This document shows, piece after piece, positions 49,981 to 58,561 of a stretch of 64,000 nt of DNA. The DNA lies in NCBI GenBank assembly GCA_036803205.1, contig DAIRUS010000002.1, positions 36,664-100,663 on the forward strand, read 5' to 3'. This DNA is from DAIRUS01 sp036803205 (GTDB lineage: Bacteria > Patescibacteriota > Minisyncoccia > Minisyncoccales > GBS-2). Every line of letters starts with the position of its first letter. Within the stretch, counting starts at the first letter, position 1. Below the pieces are notes generated by a model. That model worked only from the letters and a program-made list of their open reading frames with translations. It was not told the DNA's origin and did not search any database. Position numbers and translations under genes: made by a program.

Positions 49981-50024
49981 AATCTCTTGCAAATTTTTGC
50001 CATGGCAATTTAATATAGGAGATT
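49981..50024. repeat. Palindromic element with TGCCATGGCA core, copy 3
   Basis: The core is at 49998-50007. AATCTC (49981-49986) and GAGATT (50019-50024) form symmetric outer arms at equal distance from the centre. The sequence around the core matches the reverse strand of copy 1 over 22 bases. It is the only structured item I see in the 284-base space between mraZ and the Clp ATPase gene, beyond the MraZ boxes. Confidence 0.75.
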
Positions 50025-50078
50025 TAATTTACAATTGCGAGATGTTTTGCTGAAATTTTTTGATAAAATTCCATCTGG

Positions 50079-52652
50079 TTATATTTTTACGACTTTAAAA
50101 TTTTCTGGATCAATGCTTATTCTTTCTCCTCTTTTAATATTTCCTCTTAAAAGAGCCTCGGCTAAAGTATTGCCAATTTTATCTTGAATTATTCTTTGCA
50201 TTTGTCGGCCACCAAATTCCGGATTATAGGAAAGTTCAACAATCTTTTCTTTTAGGGATTTTTCAATAATAAAATCAATTTCTTTTTCTTTAAGTCGTTT
50301 TTTGATTTTTTTGAGTAACAACTCGGCAATGCTCAAAAGATTTTCTTTTGAAAGCGGTCGATACAAAACCACGGCATCAAACCGATTTAATAATTCTGGT
50401 CTAAAAACTCCCTTTTCAACCAGAAAATTAATTAACTCCTCTTTAACCTTTGACCAGTCTCGATTTTCTTTAACTGCCTTAAAAATCAACTGATAGCCAG
50501 CATTAGAAGTGGCAATGATAATAGTATTTTTAAAATCAACTTTTCTTCCTAGGCCATCAGTCAAATGTCCTTCATCAAGAACCTGGAGAAAAAGATTTAA
50601 GATGTTTGAATGAGCTTTTTCAAATTCATCTAATAAAACCAAAGAAAATGGATTTTCCCTTACCGGTGTAGTTAATAATCCTTCTTCACCCGGTGAACCG
50701 AGAAGCCTAGAAATGTCTTCGATATTTTGAAATTCTGACATATCTAACCTAATCATTCGTTTTTCAGAGCCAAAATAAATTTCGGCCAAAGCCTTTGAGG
50801 TCTCAGTTTTTCCCACCCCAGTTGGACCAAGAAAAAGAAAACTACCAATGGGACCTTTTCTAATACTCACTTCTGCCCTCGCTCTTCTTAAGGCGGCTGA
50901 AACTTCTTTCACTGCTTCTTCCTGATCAATAATTCTTTGGTGAATTAAATTTTCCAGATTGAGCAAAACTTCTTTCTCGCCAGCCTCGATTTCTCCCACC
51001 GGAACTTGAGTCCTTTCGGTTACAATTTTAGCCACATGTTTTGGCAAAAGAATTTTTTCTTTAGTCTGAGCTAAATGGACCATCGTTTCTTCTAATAAAT
51101 CCAATGCTTTTTCCGGAAAAGGAATAGCTGGAATATATTTTTCACAAAAATTGATGACGTCGCGAAGTGCAGGATAGGAAATCAGTCTTTTGTATCTTAC
51201 TTCCAGTTTTAACGCCAACCTCTCCAAAAGCATAAGAGTTTCCTGACGAGAAATTTCGGAAACTTCCACTTTCTCGAAAAAAGACAAAAGGGAAGGGTTT
51301 TGTTCGATATTACGGTGAAGGCCCTCAAAGGTAGTAATGCCAATCACTTGAAAGAGAGGAGAAGAAATATAAGGAGTTAAAACTCCGGAAATATCAATAG
51401 TGCCTGGTCTTGCCATTTTCCCTCCACCAACAAAGTTGTGAAATTCATCAATAACCAAAATTACATTCCCAGCTGAGACAACTTCGCTAAATATCTTGTC
51501 AAGAGTGCTTTCAACTGCCTCTAAACTTTCTAATTGAGATAAAAGAGATTGTAAATTCAACTGGACCACTCTTTTATAATTTACCTCGGGCAGGCTTTCT
51601 CCTAAAATACTTTTTTTAGCTAAAGCATAGACCATGCTTTTTCTTCCACTCCCTGCCTCACCAACAATCAAGGGATCGTTGCAAGCTTCTTTTCGTGACA
51701 AAATTCTTTCCATTGTCTCAATCTCTTTTTGATGACCAATTACCTCTGGAAAGCCCACTCTTTGAACCTCTTTTGATAAATCAATTGAGAATTTATCTAA
51801 AGTAATGGTGTAACCAGCTGTCCATTCTTTTCCCAGTGAACCTTTTCTAAGCAAATTTTTCCATTCCCACCATTTTTTTCTTTCTTCTTCCTCCTTTTCT
51901 AAACTTTCTAACCACCAGACCAAATTTTCAATATCTTCAAATTTAAGACCAGAATCAATCAAAATTTTTTTAAAGACCAAATCATGTTTAGCCAAAACTA
52001 AAAGAAGATCTCCAATTTCTATTTTTGGATGTCCCCTTTCGTCAGCAATTTTTAGAGACTCCAAAATAATGACCGGAAAGTCCTCTGAGAATTTTTTTTC
52101 TGATTTTTCTTTAATCCTAAAATGAGCTTCTAATATCCGCCTCATTTCTTTCAAATCTAAAAGACATCTCATAAAAACAAAATTTAATTTTGAACCAAAA
52201 ACTAAGAGAAAATAAAACAAAATTGAAGAATCAAGGGCTATCCTTTTTGCTCTAGCAAATTTTTCTGAGTGAAAAACGACTTTGGCAGTTTCAAAACTGA
52301 GAAGTTCAGCCAAATTGTATTTGCCCGGATTTTCAATCGCTTTTTTTACTTGAATGGTGGCTCTCGGATTTTTTAAATAATTCCAAAAAAATTCTTGAAT
52401 CAAACAAATAAGGTAGAAATTGAAAAATATTATTATCACCCCAGACAATTTTTTAGAAAAGAGTTTCAAATTAAAATTTTGCTCAATTTTGCTTAACGGA
52501 AATAAGAAAAAAAATAAAAAAAGAGTAACCAAAAATAAAATGAAAAATAATTTTTTAAGGGAACGAAAAATTTTTAGAGAAGACTCCCAGTTTATTGCTT
52601 CAAAAAGAAGCGTCTCTTTTAAATTAAAATTAAAATAAAATGGTAAAGGCAT
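50079..52652 (-). CDS. Membrane-anchored Clp-type AAA+ ATPase without ClpP-binding loop
   Basis: An 857-residue two-ring-domain Clp/Hsp100 protein with a membrane N-terminus: hydrophobic helices near 33-52, 68-90 and about 145-160, then a Clp_N-like region (about 185-260). D1 has GEAGSGRKSMVYALA near 328, where the Walker-A Lys-Thr is replaced by Arg-Lys, and a normal VIDEFHNFVG Walker B. D2 has an intact GPTGVGKTETSKALAE (near 609), LVLLDEFEKAH and RPELLNRFD. The ClpC-type VGF/IGF loop that docks ClpP is absent between D2 ATSNAG and FRPELLNR. It probably remodels or unfolds membrane proteins without ClpP. It overlaps the upstream membrane gene by 23 bases. Confidence 0.85.
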   Translation of the reverse strand: MPLPFYFNFNLKETLLFEAINWESSLKIFRSLKKLFFILFLVTLFLFFFLFPLSKIEQNFNLKLFSKKLSGVIIIFFNFYLICLIQEFFWNYLKNPRATIQVKKAIENPGKYNLAELLSFETAKVVFHSEKFARAKRIALDSSILFYFLLVFGSKLNFVFMRCLLDLKEMRRILEAHFRIKEKSEKKFSEDFPVIILESLKIADERGHPKIEIGDLLLVLAKHDLVFKKILIDSGLKFEDIENLVWWLESLEKEEEERKKWWEWKNLLRKGSLGKEWTAGYTITLDKFSIDLSKEVQRVGFPEVIGHQKEIETMERILSRKEACNDPLIVGEAGSGRKSMVYALAKKSILGESLPEVNYKRVVQLNLQSLLSQLESLEAVESTLDKIFSEVVSAGNVILVIDEFHNFVGGGKMARPGTIDISGVLTPYISSPLFQVIGITTFEGLHRNIEQNPSLLSFFEKVEVSEISRQETLMLLERLALKLEVRYKRLISYPALRDVINFCEKYIPAIPFPEKALDLLEETMVHLAQTKEKILLPKHVAKIVTERTQVPVGEIEAGEKEVLLNLENLIHQRIIDQEEAVKEVSAALRRARAEVSIRKGPIGSFLFLGPTGVGKTETSKALAEIYFGSEKRMIRLDMSEFQNIEDISRLLGSPGEEGLLTTPVRENPFSLVLLDEFEKAHSNILNLFLQVLDEGHLTDGLGRKVDFKNTIIIATSNAGYQLIFKAVKENRDWSKVKEELINFLVEKGVFRPELLNRFDAVVLYRPLSKENLLSIAELLLKKIKKRLKEKEIDFIIEKSLKEKIVELSYNPEFGGRQMQRIIQDKIGNTLAEALLRGNIKRGERISIDPENFKVVKI

Positions 52653-53037
52653 AGAAAAAACTGATAATCAATAGCAAGGGTAAAAATAACCAGCAAATCA
52701 AAAATAATGGGCCAACAAAAAACACAAAAAGTTCAAATAATGTCCCAAAGATGATTAAAAAAGAACGGATTATCGTCCCCAAGATTCTGGAGATTTGATT
52801 TGAAAACCAGGTTTCTAATATTTTCCCAATATCAAAGCCCCGCCGAGGATAGGCCCATTTATATCTGTGCCAAGGAGAAAAGAAAGTTTTTAAAAGTAAG
52901 GGAATGGAAAAGTAATTTAGACCAAATTTTAAATAGTTTTTCCAACCATTGAGGATATTTTTTGGCATCTCAAAAAAATACCATCTCCACCACAACAATA
53001 AGATAGTTTTTCTTTCTAAGGATTCTAATATTCTCAT
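52630..53037 (-). CDS. Polytopic membrane protein, partner candidate of the Clp ATPase
   Basis: A 135-residue protein with one hydrophobic stretch near 38-52 and two strong helices at about 87-130. Between them is LLLKTFFSPWHRYKWAYPRRGFDIGKILETWFSNQISRIL, here described in parts: SPWHRY, RRGFDIG and SNQISR are striking, probably cytoplasmic, motifs. I know of no characterised family. The 23-base overlap with the Clp ATPase gene strongly suggests they are made together. Confidence 0.65.
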   Translation of the reverse strand: MRILESLERKTILLLWWRWYFFEMPKNILNGWKNYLKFGLNYFSIPLLLKTFFSPWHRYKWAYPRRGFDIGKILETWFSNQISRILGTIIRSFLIIFGTLFELFVFFVGPLFLICWLFLPLLLIISFFYAFTILF

Positions 53038-53041
53038 ACGT

Positions 53042-53392
53042 TTAAATTTTTAATAATTTGATTCCCAAACCGGCAATCTGACTACCACCAAAAATCAAAA
53101 TACCAGTCAAAATTGAAAAACTAATTAAATTCAAAAGTTTAGATAGGACATCGACTGGAAGAATGGTTTTTAATTGTTCGCCAAGCATTCTTTCTAGTTC
53201 CTTCTGGAGTTCGTTTTGGGTAGAAGGAGTTTTAACTTTAGTTGGAGTCTCGGTCTCTTTGGCTTCCATTCGAAAAATCTCGGGAACTTTCGTCTTTCCG
53301 GTGAAAATATTATATGAAGAATAGAGTGTCCAAAATATAATTACCAGTCCGACAGTCAATAAAATCCAACCGCTAATTTTGGTTAATTTCAT
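53042..53392 (-). CDS. Two-helix membrane protein, unknown
   Basis: A 116-residue protein with an N-terminal helix (ISGWILLTVGLVIIFWTLYS, about 6-25), a Thr/Glu/Lys-rich outer linker, an amphipathic stretch (ELERMLGEQLKTILPVDVLS) and a second helix (ISFSILTGILIFGGSQIAGL). No family is recognised. It lies four bases before the partner membrane protein of the Clp ATPase and is probably part of the same operon. Confidence 0.6.
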   Translation of the reverse strand: MKLTKISGWILLTVGLVIIFWTLYSSYNIFTGKTKVPEIFRMEAKETETPTKVKTPSTQNELQKELERMLGEQLKTILPVDVLSKLLNLISFSILTGILIFGGSQIAGLGIKLLKI

Positions 53393-53397
53393 ATTAA

Positions 53398-53763
53398 TTA
53401 ATTATATTCCTTATTAAGAATATTGTCTAATTCCTTAAGCGCTTCTTCAGGTATAACTGGCCTTTGGCCCTCGGGAGTTCTCCCTGGATAGCGCCAGGCA
53501 CTAATGATTTTGATGCCTTTTATTTTTTTTAAAATCATATACATCACCCAGGCTTCGGTAGGGTGTTTTTTTGTTCCAGTAATCTGCATTGCGGCGATTG
53601 TTCCTGGCGCAATCCCTTCTTCTCTTCTATTTGGTTTTCTTAAAATTCTTAAAACCCTTTTTTCTGAAAAATTGTATTCTCTCATTTTCTTTTTAGAATG
53701 TTTGGTCCAGAAAATTTTATTTTGATTTAGAGAAAAGCTTAAATTCATATTTTTATTTTTCAA
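53398..53763 (-). CDS. Small basic protein, DUF4258/RelE-like pattern
   Basis: A 121-residue soluble basic protein. The middle (WTKHSKKKMREYNFSEKRVL, then KPNRREEGIAPGTIAAM) resembles the H..R...R pattern of DUF4258 and other RelE-fold proteins. Later strands read WVMYMILKKIKGIKIISAWR and end in YPGRTPEGQ. A toxin role would normally need a small antitoxin partner, and none is evident. Its start overlaps the end of prmC by 11 bases. Confidence 0.5.
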   Translation of the reverse strand: MKNKNMNLSFSLNQNKIFWTKHSKKKMREYNFSEKRVLRILRKPNRREEGIAPGTIAAMQITGTKKHPTEAWVMYMILKKIKGIKIISAWRYPGRTPEGQRPVIPEEALKELDNILNKEYN

Positions 53764-54460
53764 TTTTTAGCCAGCGGTATCTTTGAAACTGATCCTTTAA
53801 AAATTTGAATTTTTGATATCCGAATTCTTCTAAAATTTTTTTAATCTCATCTTTTTGCTGAGGGTCAAATTCCATATAAATGACCCCGCTTTCTTTTAAA
53901 AAATTTTTTGTTGTCTTTAAAAATCTTTTAATATAAAAAAGACCCTTTTTGCCAGCCAGAATTGCTCTTTTAGGTTCATAAGTTAAAACTGAATTCTGAA
54001 CCTCTCCTATTCTCTCTCTGGCGACATAGGGAGGATTGGCGAAGATAAAATGATATCTTTTTCCTTTTAGTTTTTCAAATAAATTTGATTTATAGATTTT
54101 ATATCTTTTAGCTATGGCCAAACGAGAAGGAAAGTTTAATTTTAAATTAATTTTAATTTGAGAGATTGCTTTTTGGTCAATATCAACAAAATCAACAAGG
54201 CTATTTTTAACATTTTTTAAGATTGAAATTCCAATGCATCCTGACCCAGCAAACGTATCCAATACTTTAAGGAGCTTAGCTCCTTTGTTTGCTCCTTTGT
54301 TTTTACCTTCATCATTTAAGGATTTTAGCTCCTTTATGGCTTTTTTTACCCAAAATTCTGTTTCAATCCTAGGTATGAAAACTCGGTTTCTTAAATCAAT
54401 TTTACAATTTAAAAATTTGACATAGCCTTTTTTATATTCAATTGGAGGTTCGGGCTTCAT
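53753..54460 (-). CDS. prmC: Release factor glutamine methyltransferase PrmC
   Basis: Methylates the glutamine of the GGQ motif in release factors. The 235-residue protein is shorter than usual (about 280), lacking most of the N-terminal helical domain. SAM motif I is VLDTFAGSGCIGISIL (about 70-85) and the substrate motif FANPPYVARERIGE is intact. Just before motif I there is an unusual low-complexity NDEGKNKGANKGAK stretch made by short DNA repeats. Confidence 0.88.
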   Translation of the reverse strand: MKPEPPIEYKKGYVKFLNCKIDLRNRVFIPRIETEFWVKKAIKELKSLNDEGKNKGANKGAKLLKVLDTFAGSGCIGISILKNVKNSLVDFVDIDQKAISQIKINLKLNFPSRLAIAKRYKIYKSNLFEKLKGKRYHFIFANPPYVARERIGEVQNSVLTYEPKRAILAGKKGLFYIKRFLKTTKNFLKESGVIYMEFDPQQKDEIKKILEEFGYQKFKFLKDQFQRYRWLKIEK

Positions 54461-54490
54461 TTTTTATTTTCTAATTTTATTTTATCCTTT

Positions 54491-55204
54491 TTAAAAAATA
54501 TTGGTTTTTAAATGACGATATTTTAGTCTATCTTTTTTAAACCAAGCTTGAAAAAATTTTTGTCGCCACTCTTTTTTCCAAAAAGAAATCTTAGGTAAAA
54601 ATAAAAAGCCATCTTTATAACCCAAATAGCCAGTCTGAAAATGAGAATGCAAAAAAGCTATCTGGGCACAAATTAAAGCTGATTTTTGATGTTCAGTTTT
54701 GCAGATTAAATTATTGAATATTCGGACATTCTTAAGAATATTAGAATATTTCCGAATTTTTTTTATTAAGATTGGAAAAACCTCAATGAGATTAATGTCT
54801 AGAATAAATCTTCTTTTTTCCAATTTCTTTCTTAATTCTAAAGCAAAAACGCAAAGTTCTGGCATTAAGGCAGGAGGAATGGGATTGACCTTTTCTTTTC
54901 GGAAAATTTTTGTTGCCAAAAATTTTTCAAAAAGCCGCATCTTTCCCCTTCCCCGACCGCTTGTCAAGGGAGCATCAATGGCAATCACCTTTGTTTCTTT
55001 TAAATATTTTTCAATTGTTTTAAAAACCTCTTTGCCATAAATATCCTGACAACTTTTACACCAAATTTTAAAAAAGGAAAAACTCTTTTTTGATGAGGCG
55101 TTTGATGGGCAATATTCTAAAATACAAATTCCCGTTGTTTTTTTCTCTCTCCCTCCTAAATCAATGCCAATAAAAAAATTCCTTTTATTTTTAGATTTTG
55201 CCAT
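54491..55204 (-). CDS. DUF429 family protein
   Basis: A 237-residue protein with a RNase-H-like start: FFIGIDLGGREKKTTGICIL, then VIAIDAPLTSGRGRGKMRLFE with a catalytic-looking Asp, IPPALMPELCVFALELR and a late VFPILIKKIRK...HQKSALICAQIAFLH region. DUF429 proteins are predicted nucleases of unknown role. The gene overlaps tgt by 14 bases. Confidence 0.82.
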   Translation of the reverse strand: MAKSKNKRNFFIGIDLGGREKKTTGICILEYCPSNASSKKSFSFFKIWCKSCQDIYGKEVFKTIEKYLKETKVIAIDAPLTSGRGRGKMRLFEKFLATKIFRKEKVNPIPPALMPELCVFALELRKKLEKRRFILDINLIEVFPILIKKIRKYSNILKNVRIFNNLICKTEHQKSALICAQIAFLHSHFQTGYLGYKDGFLFLPKISFWKKEWRQKFFQAWFKKDRLKYRHLKTNIF

Positions 55205-56339
55205 TTTTAATTTTTTTTCTTATTTGGGCAACAAAATTGTTAAAAAAATAAAGATTGTGAAAAGTCAAAAATTTTTTAGCTGTTATCTCGCCGGCTCTAA
55301 ATAAATGGCAAATATAATTTTTTTTATAATTTTGACAAACAAAGCAATTACAATTTCTGTCTATTGGCTGTCTATCTTTTAAAAATCGGCTTTGTTTTAA
55401 ATTAAGCCTCCCCTTTTTGGAAAAAGCTATTCCATGACGAGCGTATTGAGTGGGTATAGTGCAATCGAAGAGGTCAATACCAGCTTTAACTATTTGTTCA
55501 ATATCTTCTAAATAACCAATTCCTAATAGATGGCGGGGTTTTTTTTCGTTCAAAAGAGGAATAACCCAATCTAAAATTTTAAACATCTCCTTTTTACTCC
55601 TTCCTAGGTCTCCGCCAATACCAAAACCATCAAATTCCAAAGAGTTAATAAATTTTGCCCCAGATTGGCGCAATTGTTTAAATCTCGAACCCTGAACTAT
55701 CCCGAAAATGGTTTGTCTTGATTTTTTTTCTTTCAAACAAATTTTTGCCCAAGAATTTGTTCTCTCTAAGGCTTTTTTGGCATATTCAAAAGTAGAAAGT
55801 GGACTAGTGCATTCATCAAAAGCGAAAATAATGTCTGCGCCCAAATCCTCTTGAATTTTGATTGACTCTTTTGGACCTAAAAATAACTCTTTGCCATTAA
55901 ATGGTGAACGGAAATAAACTCCCTCAGAAGTGATTTTAAGGAATTTTGGCTGGGATTTTTCCTTGATTAAATCTTCTTTTTCGGTTTTTGGAAAATATTT
56001 CAAAATCTTTCCTATCTTTAAATCAAAGCCAAATCCCAAAGAAAATACCTGAAAACCGCCGGAATCGGTCATAAGGGGTTTTGGCCAATTCATAAACTGA
56101 TGAAGACCTCCGGCTGATTTGATAAATTTTTCACCTGGTTTCAAATGCAAATGAAAAGTGTTGGCAATTAAAAGCTGGGTTTTTGTTTCTTTTACCTCCT
56201 CAGAATCTAAAGTTTTAACAACCGCCTGAGTAGCAACTGGTACTAAAGTTGGTGTCTCTATTTCTCCATGGTTGGTTTTAATCATTCCTAAACGAGCTCG
56301 ATTTTTTTTGGATTTTTTTAAAATTTTGAATTCAAACAT
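55191..56339 (-). CDS. tgt: tRNA-guanine transglycosylase
   Basis: Exchanges guanine at the tRNA wobble position for a queuine precursor. The 382-residue protein has TNHGEIETPTLVPVATQ, MTDSGGFQVFSLG (with the catalytic Asp), GFGIGGDLGRSK, and GIDLFDCTIPTQYARHGI containing the nucleophilic Asp. The zinc site is CNCFVC with a later Cys/His pair. The usual PTRNARNG is PTQYARHG, a small deviation near the tRNA recognition site. It overlaps the deacetylase gene by 22 bases. Confidence 0.93.
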   Translation of the reverse strand: MFEFKILKKSKKNRARLGMIKTNHGEIETPTLVPVATQAVVKTLDSEEVKETKTQLLIANTFHLHLKPGEKFIKSAGGLHQFMNWPKPLMTDSGGFQVFSLGFGFDLKIGKILKYFPKTEKEDLIKEKSQPKFLKITSEGVYFRSPFNGKELFLGPKESIKIQEDLGADIIFAFDECTSPLSTFEYAKKALERTNSWAKICLKEKKSRQTIFGIVQGSRFKQLRQSGAKFINSLEFDGFGIGGDLGRSKKEMFKILDWVIPLLNEKKPRHLLGIGYLEDIEQIVKAGIDLFDCTIPTQYARHGIAFSKKGRLNLKQSRFLKDRQPIDRNCNCFVCQNYKKNYICHLFRAGEITAKKFLTFHNLYFFNNFVAQIRKKIKNGKI

Positions 56340-57172
56340 ACTCCATCAAGTAAAGCGTCAATATCTCTGCCTAGATTTTGGCCGATATAGCCTCCTTCCA
56401 AGACAAAGAAGGTGGGTTTTTTTAGTTTGGCAATTACTTTTCCTATTTCTCTAAAAGATTCCTCGGTTAATCCTAGCGAGGCTAAATCTCCTCTATGACT
56501 ATCAAAACCAGCCGACACAGCCACCACCTCTATTTTGCTCAAATTAATTTGTTTGAGGGCGATCTCTAAAGTCTTTAGATAAACCTCCTGACCGCAATCA
56601 GCCATCAAGGGGAAGTTTAAACAATTATTCCGACTTTTTAAACCAGTTCCGGGATAATAAGGAAAACGATGAAGGGAAAGATAAATTACATCTTTTCTGC
56701 TGAAAAAAATCTCCTCGGTTCCATTCCCGTGGTGGCCATCAATATCTAAAATTAAAGTGCTTTTTCCTAGCCATTCGACAGCAATAGCAATATTATTGAG
56801 ATAACAAAAACCCTGTGTTTGAACCCCCAGAGCCAGACCATTTCTTCCTACATGATGACCGGGCGGTCGCATTAAAGAAAAACCTCCGACTTTGGCGGCT
56901 AAAATTGCTCCACCGGCTGCCAATTTGGCATATTCATAAATATTTTCATAGGCTGGCGTGTCAGTGTCTTCTATTTTTCCTTTTTTTAGCCTTTCAAGAT
57001 AGGCAGTTTGATGGACTAAAAGGAGGTCTCTTTCTGATGCTGCTTCAGGGATTAAAAATTGATATCCTTTTTCTTTAAGAATTTTGGCTGCCATTTTAAT
57101 CCGCTCCGGACCCTCAAGATGGTTTTTTCCATATTCCAAACATTTTTCAGAAAAAATTATTTTTGTTTTCAT
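56318..57172 (-). CDS. Histone-deacetylase-family (AcuC/HDAC-like) deacetylase
   Basis: A zinc amidohydrolase of the arginase-deacetylase fold. The 284-residue protein has MRPPGHHVGRNG with the catalytic histidine pair, FCYLNNIAIAVEWL, LILDIDGHHGNGTEEIF (zinc Asp and His), and VSAGFDSHRGD (second Asp), and ends with VLEGGYIGQNLG. All active-site residues are present. Bacterial substrates include acetylated proteins, polyamines and acetoin pathway enzymes; this one cannot be assigned. Confidence 0.92.
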   Translation of the reverse strand: MKTKIIFSEKCLEYGKNHLEGPERIKMAAKILKEKGYQFLIPEAASERDLLLVHQTAYLERLKKGKIEDTDTPAYENIYEYAKLAAGGAILAAKVGGFSLMRPPGHHVGRNGLALGVQTQGFCYLNNIAIAVEWLGKSTLILDIDGHHGNGTEEIFFSRKDVIYLSLHRFPYYPGTGLKSRNNCLNFPLMADCGQEVYLKTLEIALKQINLSKIEVVAVSAGFDSHRGDLASLGLTEESFREIGKVIAKLKKPTFFVLEGGYIGQNLGRDIDALLDGVCLNSKF

Positions 57173-57186
57173 TTTTTAAAAATTTG

Positions 57187-58521
57187 CTAACGAGATAAAG
57201 CCTCAATTGTATAGATATTTGACGGATCCCACAAAAGCCAGCCCGAAGCCTGGGCGTCTTGAGCAGCTTTGATTTGAGCTTTGACTTTTTGGGCGTCGTA
57301 AAAAATGCCTCGGTCAGTGTCTCTTTTTAAATCAAAGTTCTGAAGCCAAGGCCTGATTTTCGGTTTTGGGCAAAAAAGAAGCTTAAGATTTTGACTAAGA
57401 CAATGTGGTTGACGACCCAATTTAAGATTTTCTTCAAAAACTGAAGAAATAAAATCTTCGGCCGAAAAGATTGACCTCAAGATTACTTCATAAGGATGAT
57501 TAGAAACAACTTTATTTGGGTCTTTATCCTGGGCTGGAAAATGTAAAGCGGGTAGGTTTCTTTTTTCATCTGCTTTTACTTCAAAACCAAAATAAAAATG
57601 GCTAGGGTAAAGCATAAAAGAAATATAATCAAAAATATCAATTGTGTTGATTAAATCTTGACCGATTTCCGGAGAGGAAAATTTGATTGCATTTTCCCCA
57701 AAAAGGTCAACCGAAAGAATAATATCACTTTTGTGCTCTCTTAGATTATTTCTAATTTTTAAATAAAAATCTCTAATAATTTCTTTTTTTTCCGATTTTT
57801 TATCATAAAAAGGATATATGGCATTTTGGTCATCGTGAGGAAAACGGAGATAATCAAATTGAATTTCATCAAAACCAAAATCAATTGTCTCCAGTGATAA
57901 ATCGATAATAGATTTTTGGACTTGAGAACTAGCTGGATCTAACCAAAAATAGCCTTTTCCATCCCGCCAAGTGGTTTTATCTTTTTTTTGAAGATAAAAA
58001 TCACGATTTTTTTCATTGAAAGATGCTTCACGAAAAACAACAATTCTGGCAATAACCCAAATATTTTTTTGATGGAATTCATCAATCAGCTTTTTCAGAT
58101 TCTCAGAAAGCTGGAATCCGAACTCATCTTTGACATCGATGACCACACCGTTGATTTCAGTTTCATCAACAATTTTTTTAATTCGGTTCAAAATCTCTTG
58201 CGCCGCTAAATCTTTTTCACCGGCGTTGGCGACATATTTTGTGATATAAACTCCTTTGATATTTTCAGATTTTTTAAGGATTTTTTCTCTTTCATAACAT
58301 TTTTTATTGTAATCTTCAATGATTTTAGAAAAATCATTTTTTTCTCCTCCATCGTCTCTCCCGATCAGTATTTGGGCAACTTTTTCTTTAAGGAGCTGGG
58401 TCTCTTTCTGGGCTTGAAATGTTTTCAGACTTAAAAATTTATAAATAAAAAAAGAAGTTATAACCAAGACCAAGGGCAAAAATAAAAAGAAAATTGGTTT
58501 GAAAGAAAGGGTAATTTTCAT
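57187..58521 (-). CDS. DUF4015 putative glycoside hydrolase, membrane-anchored
   Basis: A 444-residue protein with an N-terminal membrane helix (PIFFLFLPLVLVITSFFIYK, about 8-27) and a TIM-barrel-like domain. Family signatures are NGVVIDVKDEFG, WVIARIVVFREA, YFWLDPASSQVQ and IDFGFDEIQFDYLRFPHD, followed by ISFMLYPSHF and a final GWLLWDPSNIY. The acidic residues in EIQFDYLRFP are catalytic candidates. It probably acts on a cell-surface polysaccharide outside the membrane. Confidence 0.87.
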   Translation of the reverse strand: MKITLSFKPIFFLFLPLVLVITSFFIYKFLSLKTFQAQKETQLLKEKVAQILIGRDDGGEKNDFSKIIEDYNKKCYEREKILKKSENIKGVYITKYVANAGEKDLAAQEILNRIKKIVDETEINGVVIDVKDEFGFQLSENLKKLIDEFHQKNIWVIARIVVFREASFNEKNRDFYLQKKDKTTWRDGKGYFWLDPASSQVQKSIIDLSLETIDFGFDEIQFDYLRFPHDDQNAIYPFYDKKSEKKEIIRDFYLKIRNNLREHKSDIILSVDLFGENAIKFSSPEIGQDLINTIDIFDYISFMLYPSHFYFGFEVKADEKRNLPALHFPAQDKDPNKVVSNHPYEVILRSIFSAEDFISSVFEENLKLGRQPHCLSQNLKLLFCPKPKIRPWLQNFDLKRDTDRGIFYDAQKVKAQIKAAQDAQASGWLLWDPSNIYTIEALSR

Positions 58522-58561
58522 TATTAAAATATAGCAAATTTGGTATAATTTAAAAGTAATT

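Noticed and set aside
53398..53763. A RelE/BrnT-type toxin with antitoxin
   Set aside because: No small antitoxin-like gene is adjacent; neighbours are prmC and a membrane protein, so only a weak fold resemblance remains.
54270..54345. Low-complexity insert in prmC as a mobile insertion
   Set aside because: It is a short repeat expansion of about 14 residues that keeps the frame and leaves the catalytic motifs intact; nothing indicates a mobile element.
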